This document shows positions 4,441 through 10,542 of a DNA stretch of 10,542 bases, piece after piece. The position numbers and the translations under genes were made by a program. This DNA is from JAAXTT01 sp964530215. GTDB lineage: Bacteria; Bacillota; Desulfotomaculia; Desulfotomaculales; Desulfocucumaceae. Location: contig CAZHAJ010000058.1 in the NCBI GenBank assembly GCA_964530215.1, forward strand, positions 1-10,542. The letters are read 5' to 3'. Numbering within the stretch: position 1 is the first letter of the stretch; each line of letters starts with the position of its first letter. The notes beneath the pieces are model-generated. The model was not told the origin of the DNA. It made no database searches and saw only the letters and a program-made list of their open reading frames with translations.

Positions 4441-5460
4441 TTGGCAGGTTACAACGTTGTGGTGGTAGGAGCATCAGGTGCTGTAGGTCATGAATTACTA
4501 AAGGTATTAGATGAAAGAAACTTTCCCATAAATAAACTTAGACTCTGTGCCACAGCACGTTCGGCCGGGAAAAAGATGATGTTTAGGAATGAAGCGTACA
4601 TCATCGAGGAAACCACACCGGAAAGCTTCAATGAAATGGATGTAGCATTGTTTGCCGGTGGGGCAGCTAGTCTGGAGTTTGGCCCGGTTGCAGTGCAAAA
4701 GGGTTGTGTTGTTATTGACAACAGCAGTAATTACCGATTGGATCCAAAAGTGCCTTTAGTGGTTCCCGAGGTTAACCCTGAGGATGTAAAAGAACACCAA
4801 GGCATTATTGCCAATCCAAATTGTTCAACTATAATTATGGTAGTGGCCTTAAAACCCATATATGATGCAGCAAAAATAAAGAGGGTTGTGGTTTCTACGT
4901 ATCAGGCGGTATCTGGTGCCGGACAAGAAGGTCTTGAAGAGTTAACAGCTCAGACAACTGCTTTATTAGCTGGGGAGGAATATGCTCCCAAAAAATTTGC
5001 CCATCAGATCGCCTTTAATCTTATTCCTCATATCGATGTGTTTCAGGAAATGGATTATACCAAAGAAGAATGGAAAATGGTAAAGGAAACCCATAAAATT
5101 TTTCATGATGACAGTATCGGCATTACTCCCACAACTGTGCGAGTACCGGTATTGAGGAGTCATTCCGAGTCAATCAACATTGAAACAGAACATAAAATAA
5201 CCGCCCAAGAGGCTAAAAATATATTTACCAACGCACCTGGAATAGTGGTGATAGATGACCCAACTGAGAATAAATATCCCATGCCTACATATTGTTCAGA
5301 CAAAGATGAAGTTTTTGTGGGCAGAATCAGAGAGGATAATTCAATAGAAAACGGTCTGAATATTTGGGTGGTTGCCGACCAAATCCGTAAAGGTGCAGCC
5401 ACAAATGCTGTTCAAATCGCAGAATTACTTGTGGAATACGGCATGTTGCAGGAGAGGTAA
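4441..5460 (+). CDS. asd: Aspartate-semialdehyde dehydrogenase
   Basis: Asd reduces aspartyl phosphate to aspartate semialdehyde with NADPH, the step shared by the lysine, diaminopimelate, threonine and methionine routes. The 339 residues show the N-terminal NADP-binding loop VGASGAVG (9-16), the FAGGAAS and IDNSSNYR segments, the catalytic Cys128 in NPNCSTI, QAVSGAGQ, and the general-base His241 in RSHSES, so the active site is complete. The TTG start at 4441 follows AGGAGG (4426-4431) by nine bases, and homologues start similarly just before the nucleotide-binding strand. Its stop lies two bases before the dapG start, showing translational coupling with the aspartate kinase that makes its substrate. 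Transcription probably starts at the extended -10 at 4352-4360, with a hairpin/T-run in the leader. Confidence 0.96.
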   Translation: MAGYNVVVVGASGAVGHELLKVLDERNFPINKLRLCATARSAGKKMMFRNEAYIIEETTPESFNEMDVALFAGGAASLEFGPVAVQKGCVVIDNSSNYRLDPKVPLVVPEVNPEDVKEHQGIIANPNCSTIIMVVALKPIYDAAKIKRVVVSTYQAVSGAGQEGLEELTAQTTALLAGEEYAPKKFAHQIAFNLIPHIDVFQEMDYTKEEWKMVKETHKIFHDDSIGITPTTVRVPVLRSHSESINIETEHKITAQEAKNIFTNAPGIVVIDDPTENKYPMPTYCSDKDEVFVGRIREDNSIENGLNIWVVADQIRKGAATNAVQIAELLVEYGMLQER

Positions 5461-5462
5461 TA

Positions 5463-6689
5463 ATGAAATTTATAGTTCAAAAATTCGGTGGTACATCCCT
5501 TACCAATGAAGAAATAAGAGAGCAAGTTGCAAATAAGGCTATTGCCGCAAAAGAAGAAGGTTTTATCCCTGTACTGGTGGTCTCGGCAATCGGGAGGGTA
5601 GGAGATCCCTTTGCCACCGATACCCTTATTAATTTTGTATGCGGAGCTCACAGGGAAACGGATTCCAGAGAAATGGACTTGCTTATGTCATGTGGTGAGA
5701 TTATTTCAGGCGTCATGATGACGGCAACATTGCAAAAAATGGGTCATCCGTCAGTTTGCCTGACAGGTGCTCAGGCGGGAATCATCACCGATAACAGTTT
5801 CAATGAAGCCAGAATACTAAAGGTAAAACCGGACAATATAATTAAACATGCTAAAGAGGGAAAGATTGTAGTTGTCACCGGCTTTCAGGGGTGTACGGCG
5901 GATGGAGATATAACCACTTTGGGCAGGGGTGGCAGTGACACTACCGCAGCTGCCCTTGGAGTTGCTTTGGATGCGGAATATGTTGATATTTATACCGATG
6001 TGGAAGGTATAATGACTGCCGACCCAAGGATTGTTACCGATGCCAAACCCCGGGAAGTGGTTACATATGATGAGATATGTCAGTTGGCTCATGAAGGAGC
6101 CAAGGTGGTCCACCCCAGAGCAGTTGAAATTGTAATGCAGAAGAATATCCCGTTAAGGGTAAGGTGCACTTTTAATGATACTCCAGGAACACTGGTTACC
6201 AGCACCGGTGAGGTTAATAAGGGAGCTATTGATATTACAAGGGATCGCACCATCACCGGGATAACTCAAATTCCGGGATTGGTACAGTTTAAAGTGGCGT
6301 TAAATGAAGGTGAAGAAGGGCTGAAGCAGAAAAGACGTCTTTTTAAAGGTATTGCCTTGGCAGGAATCAGTCTTGACTTCATAAATATCTTGCCTGAGGT
6401 TGCAGTATTTACCGTAAAAGAAGAAAGCTGGCAAAAGGCAGCTCAGGTTATTGAAAATACAGGTTTCACCGCAGAAATTACTCGAAACTGTGCTAAAGTA
6501 GCAGCAGTGGGTGCGGCCATGACAGGAGTACCCGGAGTTATCGCCACAATTGTAGAATCTTTAACTAAAGAAGATATACAAATTCTTCAGTCTAACGACT
6601 CTTATACCACCATTTGGGTATTGGTAAAGGGAGAAGATATGGAAAAGGCGGTACGCTCTTTGCATAGGCAATTTGCTTCCAATGGGTAA
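5463..6689 (+). CDS. dapG: Aspartate kinase (DapG type, monofunctional)
   Basis: This enzyme phosphorylates aspartate, the committed first step of the pathway. The 408 residues comprise an amino-acid kinase domain (1 to about 250) and two C-terminal ACT regulatory domains. Seen are KFGGTSL at 7-13, VVSAIGR, LLMSCGEIIS, TLGRGGSD with the invariant GSD at 157-159, DVEGIMTADPR ending at 189, and, in the ACT part, TRNCAKVAAVGAAM and ILQSNDSYTTIWVLV. It resembles B. subtilis DapG, the isoform inhibited by meso-diaminopimelate, more than LysC, but feedback specificity cannot be read safely from sequence. ATG 5463 starts two bases after the asd stop, with its AGGAGAGG inside the asd end. The order asd-dapG-dapA equals that of Bacillus. 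The association with dpaAB fits a kinase isoform that supplies cell-wall and spore precursors. Confidence 0.95.
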   Translation: MKFIVQKFGGTSLTNEEIREQVANKAIAAKEEGFIPVLVVSAIGRVGDPFATDTLINFVCGAHRETDSREMDLLMSCGEIISGVMMTATLQKMGHPSVCLTGAQAGIITDNSFNEARILKVKPDNIIKHAKEGKIVVVTGFQGCTADGDITTLGRGGSDTTAAALGVALDAEYVDIYTDVEGIMTADPRIVTDAKPREVVTYDEICQLAHEGAKVVHPRAVEIVMQKNIPLRVRCTFNDTPGTLVTSTGEVNKGAIDITRDRTITGITQIPGLVQFKVALNEGEEGLKQKRRLFKGIALAGISLDFINILPEVAVFTVKEESWQKAAQVIENTGFTAEITRNCAKVAAVGAAMTGVPGVIATIVESLTKEDIQILQSNDSYTTIWVLVKGEDMEKAVRSLHRQFASNG

Positions 6690-6728
6690 GATAATTTACT
6701 CCCAAATTTAACGAGGATGGTGAAAACC

Positions 6729-7613
6729 ATGATAAATGATTTTGGGCGGGTAATGACTGCAATGATAACCCCCTTTAATAAAGATTTAGCTGTTGATTAC
6801 GGTGTTGCCAGGAAACTTGCACGTCACCTAGCTCAGTCCGGTTCAGACGGGCTGGTGATTTGTGGCACTACAGGTGAGTCTCCCACATTAACAAAAGAGG
6901 AAAAGCTGGAACTCTTCCGGGTTGTTGTGGAAGAAGTGGGAGGCGAAGCAATAGTTATTGCAGGCACCGGCAGTAACAGCACTGCTGACAGTATTGAACT
7001 GACTCAAACCGCTGAAAAGCTTGGGGTTGACGGAGTAATGTTGGTCTGTCCATATTATAATAAACCTTCCCAGGAAGGGCTTTATCAGCATTTTAAAGCC
7101 ATTGCCGAAAGCACCAATCTGCCGGTGATGTTATATAACGTTCCCGGAAGGACCTCTGTAAATATGTTGCCTGCCACAGTGGCCAGATTGGCAGAAATAC
7201 CAAATATTATTGCTATCAAGGAAGCTGCCGGCAGTATCGATCAAGTAAGTGAACTCAGCAGCATATTGCCCGACAGTTTTTCAATATATAGTGGTGACGA
7301 CTCTCTGACACTTCCCATGCTTTCTTTGGGGGCAAAAGGTGTAGTAAGCGTGGCCGCCCATCTGGTGGGGGAAAATATTCAACAAATGATTAACTCTTTT
7401 ACCACCGGCAATACCACCCTAGCTACTCAAATACACCTGGAACTATTGCCGATTTTTAAGGCATTGTTTGTAACCACTAACCCCGTTCCCGTGAAAGCTG
7501 CTATGAATCTTTTGGGGCATAATGCGGGTATTCCAAGGCTGCCTTTGGTGGAAGCTACTGAAGAAGAAAAGGATGTATTAAAGGAAATATTGGCTAAGAT
7601 AAACCTGATTTAA
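6729..7613 (+). CDS. dapA: 4-hydroxy-tetrahydrodipicolinate synthase
   Basis: DapA condenses pyruvate with aspartate semialdehyde through a Lys Schiff base, giving the branch-point intermediate used by DapB and by dipicolinate synthase. From ATG 6729 the protein has 294 residues and a (beta/alpha)8 barrel layout: GRVMTAMITPF at the start, CGTTGESPTL with Thr47-Thr48, catalytic Tyr136 in YNVPGRTS, and Schiff-base Lys164 in AIKEAAG, then YSGDDSLTLPML and NPVPVKAAM. The catalytic set is complete. I chose ATG 6729 since AGGATGGTGA (6715-6723) is then a suitable binding site and homologues begin a few residues before GRV; ATG 6717 would directly abut GAGG without spacing. The 39-base gap after dapG and the lack of a terminator place it in the asd-dapG-dapA transcript, which ends at the hairpin after 7615. 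Confidence 0.96.
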   Translation: MINDFGRVMTAMITPFNKDLAVDYGVARKLARHLAQSGSDGLVICGTTGESPTLTKEEKLELFRVVVEEVGGEAIVIAGTGSNSTADSIELTQTAEKLGVDGVMLVCPYYNKPSQEGLYQHFKAIAESTNLPVMLYNVPGRTSVNMLPATVARLAEIPNIIAIKEAAGSIDQVSELSSILPDSFSIYSGDDSLTLPMLSLGAKGVVSVAAHLVGENIQQMINSFTTGNTTLATQIHLELLPIFKALFVTTNPVPVKAAMNLLGHNAGIPRLPLVEATEEEKDVLKEILAKINLI

Positions 7614-7614
7614 C

Positions 7615-7648
7615 AGAATGGGGGATGGAAATGTCCCCATTCTTTATT
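7615..7648 (+). terminator. Hairpin ending the asd-dapG-dapA transcript
   Basis: AGAATGGGG (7615-7623) and CCCCATTCT (7635-7643) form a perfect 9-bp stem with an 11-base loop, starting one base after the dapA stop. The following TTATT is a weak T-run, and a further run of seven T residues lies about ten bases on, so termination may be partial. Confidence 0.65.
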
Positions 7649-7724
7649 GCCTGTTTTTTTACTGTATTAAATCGGCAAAGCAGGGAAAAATAGCTTATAG
7701 TAGTTTTTTCTGAAAATAAAAGTT

Positions 7725-7752
7725 TTGAACTTTGATTGTAATGGAATATAAT
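7725..7752 (+). promoter_or_regulatory. Sigma-A promoter for the RNase J gene
   Basis: TTGAAC (7725-7730) and a perfect TATAAT (7747-7752) are separated by 16 bases. Expected transcription start is near 7759, giving a leader of about 100 bases that is pyrimidine-rich and contains two long T-runs around 7824-7838. The promoter makes the gene independent of the dap transcript. Confidence 0.72.
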
Positions 7753-7859
7753 TACATATAACTAAAACTTCAGGAATCTCTTCCCCGCCTTCTCCTATTT
7801 CTTCTCACCAGTTTGAATTATTATTTTTTTGTTTTTTTAAGAGGATAGGAGGTGCATAT

Positions 7860-9524
7860 TTGGCAAAGAATTCAAGAATCTCCCTTATTCCCCTTGGAGG
7901 GTTGGGCGAGATAGGGAAAAACATGATGGTGGTGAGATTTGGGGAAAGTATCCTGGTGGTTGACTGCGGATTAATGTTTCCAGAGGAAGAAATGTTAGGC
8001 ATTGATGTGGTCATTCCGGATGTAACATTTTTGCTGGAAAACCGGGAAAATGTTTTAGGAATTGTACTTACCCACGGTCATGAGGATCATATAGGAGCGT
8101 TGCCTTATGTTCTGAAACAGATGGATGTTCCAGTATATGGTACTAAGCTAACCTTAGGGCTGTTATCAGGAAAGCTTAAGGAGCATGGTCTAGACCGGAG
8201 TACCAGACTGCATACGGTAAAACCCAGGGACAGTGTTAAGATAGGACCTTTCAAAGTGGAGTTTATAAGGGTTTCACATAGCGTGCCAGATGCAGTGGCA
8301 GTAGCTATTCATACTCCACTGGGAACCATAGTTCACACAGGTGATTTTAAGGTTGATCATTCACCGGTGGACGGTCAGATAATAGACTTCTTCAAATTTG
8401 CTCAATTAGGGGAAAAAGGCGTTTTGGTATTGCTGTCAGACAGTACCAATGCCGAAAGACCCGGTTTTACTCTTTCTGAGAAAGTAGTGGGTGGCACTTT
8501 GGAAGAAGTTTTCAGTGAAGCCAAAGAACGGATTGTGATGGCAACATTTGCGTCTAACGTTCATCGATTACAGCAAGCTATAACTGCTGCCTATAAACAC
8601 GACCGGAAAGTGGCTATAGTGGGTCGTAGCATGGTGAATGTTGTGAGTACAGCACACGAGCTGGGTTATCTGACTATCCCGGAAGGAACACTTGTTGAGT
8701 TGGATGAAGCTTCCCGTCTGCCCAAGAATAAAGTGCTATATATTTCAACAGGCAGTCAGGGGGAACCCATGTCTGCTCTGACAAGAATGGCCATGGGTGA
8801 TCATAGACAGGTTAATATTATGCCGGGTGATACCATTATAATTTCTGCCACTCCCATTCCGGGAAATGAGAAGCTAGTGGGAAGAGTAATAGATCTGCTT
8901 TTCAAACAAGGTGCTAATGTAGTGTATGATTCTATTTCCGGCATACATGTTAGTGGTCACCCCAGTCAAGAGGAACTAAAGCTGATGATAAATCTTACTA
9001 AACCAAAGTTTTTTGTTCCTGTACATGGAGAGCATCGTATGCTGATAAGGCATGCTGAACTGGCTAAGGAGATGGGCATACCCGCAAAAAATGTATTTGT
9101 TTGTGAAAACGGACAGGTGTTGGAGTTTACCCGTCGTTCAGGAAGATATGCCGGACGTGTAACCTCAGGCAAGGTTTTGGTGGACGGTTTGGGTGTCGGT
9201 GATGTGGGCAACATTGTGTTGAGGGACCGAAAGCAGCTGTCCCAGGATGGTATACTTATAGTTGTGGTGACCATCAGCAAAGAAACCGGCAACATAGTAT
9301 CGGGACCGGACATTGTATCCAGGGGCTTTGTCTATGTTAGGGAATCTGAACAATTAATGGATGAAATTAAGGATAGGGTCAGATTTGCTCTGGATAAATG
9401 TTACGACAACAATATTACAGAGTGGTCAGCCATAAAGACACAAATCAGAGATGTGCTTTGGAAGTTCCTATATGAAAAAACCAGGAGAAGGCCTATGATT
9501 TTACCCATCATCATGGATGTTTAA
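7860..9524 (+). CDS. rnj: Ribonuclease J
   Basis: RNase J is a cytoplasmic 5'-to-3' exo- and endoribonuclease of the beta-CASP metallo-beta-lactamase family, central to mRNA decay and rRNA maturation. The 554 residues are of family length. The metal site is complete: HGHEDH with His72, His74, Asp76 and His77, then His140 in SHSVPD, Asp162 in TGDFKVD and His389 in PVHGEH. The beta-CASP part contains DSTNAERPG, ATFASNVHR, GRSMVNV and STGSQGEPMSAL, and HVSGHPSQEE holds His363 and His367, which are 5'-phosphate/RNA-binding in homologues. A C-terminal domain follows. The TTG start has AGGAGGTG (7847-7854) at good spacing. In Bacillus this locus encodes the catalytically reduced RnjB; here the site is J1-like, so I give the neutral name rnj. 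Flanking promoter and terminator indicate a one-gene transcript. Confidence 0.95.
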   Translation: MAKNSRISLIPLGGLGEIGKNMMVVRFGESILVVDCGLMFPEEEMLGIDVVIPDVTFLLENRENVLGIVLTHGHEDHIGALPYVLKQMDVPVYGTKLTLGLLSGKLKEHGLDRSTRLHTVKPRDSVKIGPFKVEFIRVSHSVPDAVAVAIHTPLGTIVHTGDFKVDHSPVDGQIIDFFKFAQLGEKGVLVLLSDSTNAERPGFTLSEKVVGGTLEEVFSEAKERIVMATFASNVHRLQQAITAAYKHDRKVAIVGRSMVNVVSTAHELGYLTIPEGTLVELDEASRLPKNKVLYISTGSQGEPMSALTRMAMGDHRQVNIMPGDTIIISATPIPGNEKLVGRVIDLLFKQGANVVYDSISGIHVSGHPSQEELKLMINLTKPKFFVPVHGEHRMLIRHAELAKEMGIPAKNVFVCENGQVLEFTRRSGRYAGRVTSGKVLVDGLGVGDVGNIVLRDRKQLSQDGILIVVVTISKETGNIVSGPDIVSRGFVYVRESEQLMDEIKDRVRFALDKCYDNNITEWSAIKTQIRDVLWKFLYEKTRRRPMILPIIMDV

Positions 9525-9537
9525 GTAATTTAAATAA

Positions 9538-9568
9538 AAATACACGGGGCAGACCCGTGTATTTTTTT
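9538..9568 (+). terminator. Strong intrinsic terminator after rnj
   Basis: AAATACACGGG and CCCGTGTATTT form a perfect 11-bp stem with a GCAGA loop and run into seven T residues. The flanking A-run makes it partly symmetrical, so it could also act on minus-strand transcripts. Confidence 0.93.
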
Positions 9569-9615
9569 GTTTAATTAAGCATACTAGGGCATACACGTTA
9601 TTAAGGAGGATATGT

Positions 9616-10455
9616 ATGTCCAAGAAAAATTCTCATGATGATGAGCCAGGGATTTCTCCATATTCCCCTGAAATTGATCCGGAGCCCAGTGTGGAACCAG
9701 GGCATAATCCAAATCACCACGATCACCCTGAGACTCCTGAAGAAGAACATCAAAGAGAAAGGAAAAAGGTGCAAGGACGGCAAAAACCAGGAATTGACTC
9801 GATAAAAGAACTGGGTACCATGCAGGTTCCGGAAGTAAAAAGCAACATTCATACTCTCACAATCGTAGGGCAGGTGGAAGGTCATCTGGTGTTGCCTCCC
9901 CAAAATAAGACCACCAAATATGAACATATAATTCCCCAGTTAGTGGCCATTGAGCAAGCCGAAGAAATAGAGGGCTTATTGATAATATTGAATACCGTGG
10001 GGGGAGATGTGGAGGCCGGATTGGCGATCGCAGAAATGATCACCGGATTGTCTAAGCCCACAGTGTCGATAGTATTGGGCGGTGGGCATTCCATAGGTGT
10101 GCCTATAGCAGTGGCAGCGGATTGTAGTTTTATTGCAGACACAGCCAGTATGACTATTCACCCAATCCGTCTGAACGGATTGGTGATAGGGGTTCCCCAG
10201 ACTTATGAGTATTTGGATAAAATGCAGGACAGAGTTGTAAACTTTGTGACCAATCACTCAAAAATAAGTGATAAAAAGTTTCGTGAATTGATGTTCAGGA
10301 CAGGTGAATTGGCCAGAGATATAGGAACTGTGCTTATAGGAAAGGAAGCGGTTAATATCGGCCTTATAGATGAAGTGGGCGGGGTTAGTAAAGCAGTGGC
10401 AAAACTAAATTGGTTGATGAAGGAAAGAAAAAAAAATGAGGTGCTATTTCAGTGA
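9616..10455 (+). CDS. tepA: ClpP-like serine peptidase TepA (YlfB type)
   Basis: TepA is a ClpP/SppA-fold protein named translocation-enhancing protein in Bacillus; its natural substrate is not well established. The 279 residues divide into a polar N-terminal tail (1 to about 65, rich in Pro, His and Glu, probably disordered) and a ClpP-like domain from about residue 75. The domain has IVGQVEGHLVLPPQNKTTKY, ILNTVGGDVEAGLAIAEMI, the nucleophile Ser159 in GGGHSIG, and His182 in TIHPIRL; Asp235 in ELARDIGT is a reasonable third triad residue by position, an inference. There is no signal peptide or transmembrane segment, so a cytoplasmic location is likely. AAGGAGG (9603-9609) is six bases before the ATG. 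No convincing promoter was found in the 47 bases after the preceding terminator. The stop overlaps the next start (GTGA), showing translational coupling to the YlzJ-like gene. Confidence 0.93.
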   Translation: MSKKNSHDDEPGISPYSPEIDPEPSVEPGHNPNHHDHPETPEEEHQRERKKVQGRQKPGIDSIKELGTMQVPEVKSNIHTLTIVGQVEGHLVLPPQNKTTKYEHIIPQLVAIEQAEEIEGLLIILNTVGGDVEAGLAIAEMITGLSKPTVSIVLGGGHSIGVPIAVAADCSFIADTASMTIHPIRLNGLVIGVPQTYEYLDKMQDRVVNFVTNHSKISDKKFRELMFRTGELARDIGTVLIGKEAVNIGLIDEVGGVSKAVAKLNWLMKERKKNEVLFQ

Positions 10456-10542
10456 TTCTATGGACGCCGATACATCTGGAGCAGGTGTTGGAGGGACTAA
10501 ATGAAATGACTGCCCCAAATTATGAACAGATAACTTATCAGG
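10452..10542 (+). CDS. YlzJ-like small protein, N-terminal part (3' truncated)
   Basis: From GTG 10452 the frame stays open to the window edge, giving 30 codons: MILWTPIHLEQVLEGLNEM, then TAPNYEQITYQ. This resembles the YlzJ-like family of short proteins (about 70 residues), which start MILYTP.P.E.V. and have a Tyr-Glu motif soon after. GAGGTG (10438-10443) lies eight bases upstream inside tepA. The start overlaps the tepA stop by four bases, so the pair is translationally coupled, as tepA and ylzJ are neighbours in Bacillus, where the DNA translocase gene spoIIIE/ftsK usually follows. The function of the family is unknown. The call rests on a short stretch plus synteny. Confidence 0.72.
   Translation, partial: MILWTPIHLEQVLEGLNEMTAPNYEQITYQ

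Noticed and set aside
5817..6113. 98-codon minus-strand reading frame inside dapG.
   Set aside because: It is antisense to the conserved kinase motifs, with no recognisable protein pattern.
4315..7657. The shared word TATTGCCTGTTTTTT at about 4316-4327 and 7646-7657 as a dispersed repeat.
   Set aside because: The similarity does not extend beyond about 15 bases and both lie in terminator-like contexts where a T-run is expected.
8966..9313. 115-codon minus-strand reading frame inside rnj.
   Set aside because: It lies opposite conserved RNase J codons, has no credible SD or protein family features, and is a shadow frame.
9579..9595. GCATAC occurring twice before tepA as a sporulation (sigma-G or sigma-E) promoter.
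   Set aside because: The two copies are only 11 bases apart, too close to be -35 and -10 elements, and neither has a proper partner.

Overview
The window looks like a chromosomal segment of a low- to mid-GC, endospore-forming Firmicute of the Clostridia, most like the Peptococcaceae/Desulfotomaculum group. Three things point there: the gene order (M16 peptidase, ymxH, dapB, dpaA, dpaB, asd, dapG, dapA, RNase J, tepA, ylzJ), the two dipicolinate synthase genes found only in spore formers, and strong AGGAGG-type ribosome binding sites with many GTG/TTG starts. The genus is my inference from remembered synteny, not a search result.

Layout. Positions 2-406 are the 3' end of an M16 zinc-peptidase-family gene. 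Positions 407-1040 hold no intact gene. This stretch contains three copies of a heptamer-based repeat, a C-terminal fragment of an ISL3-family transposase on the minus strand (678-863) and two terminator-like hairpins, and reads as an old insertion scar. Next come a small three-helix membrane protein of unknown function (1041-1373) and a PRC-barrel YlmC/YmxH protein (1392-1661), closed by a clear intrinsic terminator.

The core, 1743-7613, is a lysine/diaminopimelate/dipicolinate block: dapB, dpaA, dpaB, then, after a terminator and an extended -10 promoter, asd, dapG and dapA. DapG (aspartate kinase), Asd and DapA convert aspartate to the dihydrodipicolinate precursor. DapB reduces it towards diaminopimelate (peptidoglycan, lysine), while DpaA/DpaB oxidise it to dipicolinic acid for the spore core. 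The enzymes on both sides of that metabolic fork are therefore encoded together. A possible sigma-K promoter between dapB and dpaA would let the spore branch be switched on alone in the mother cell.

The right part has a separately promoted RNase J gene (7860-9524) with a complete metal site, a strong terminator, a ClpP-like serine peptidase TepA (9616-10455), and the start of a YlzJ-like small protein that overlaps the tepA stop by four bases and runs off the window.

I see no wholly new system. The region is mostly conserved housekeeping and sporulation DNA. The points worth a second look are the heptamer-repeat/IS scar, the regulatory layouts before dapB, dpaA and asd, the intact catalytic site of the RNase J at the usual rnjB locus, and the uncharacterised small membrane protein.
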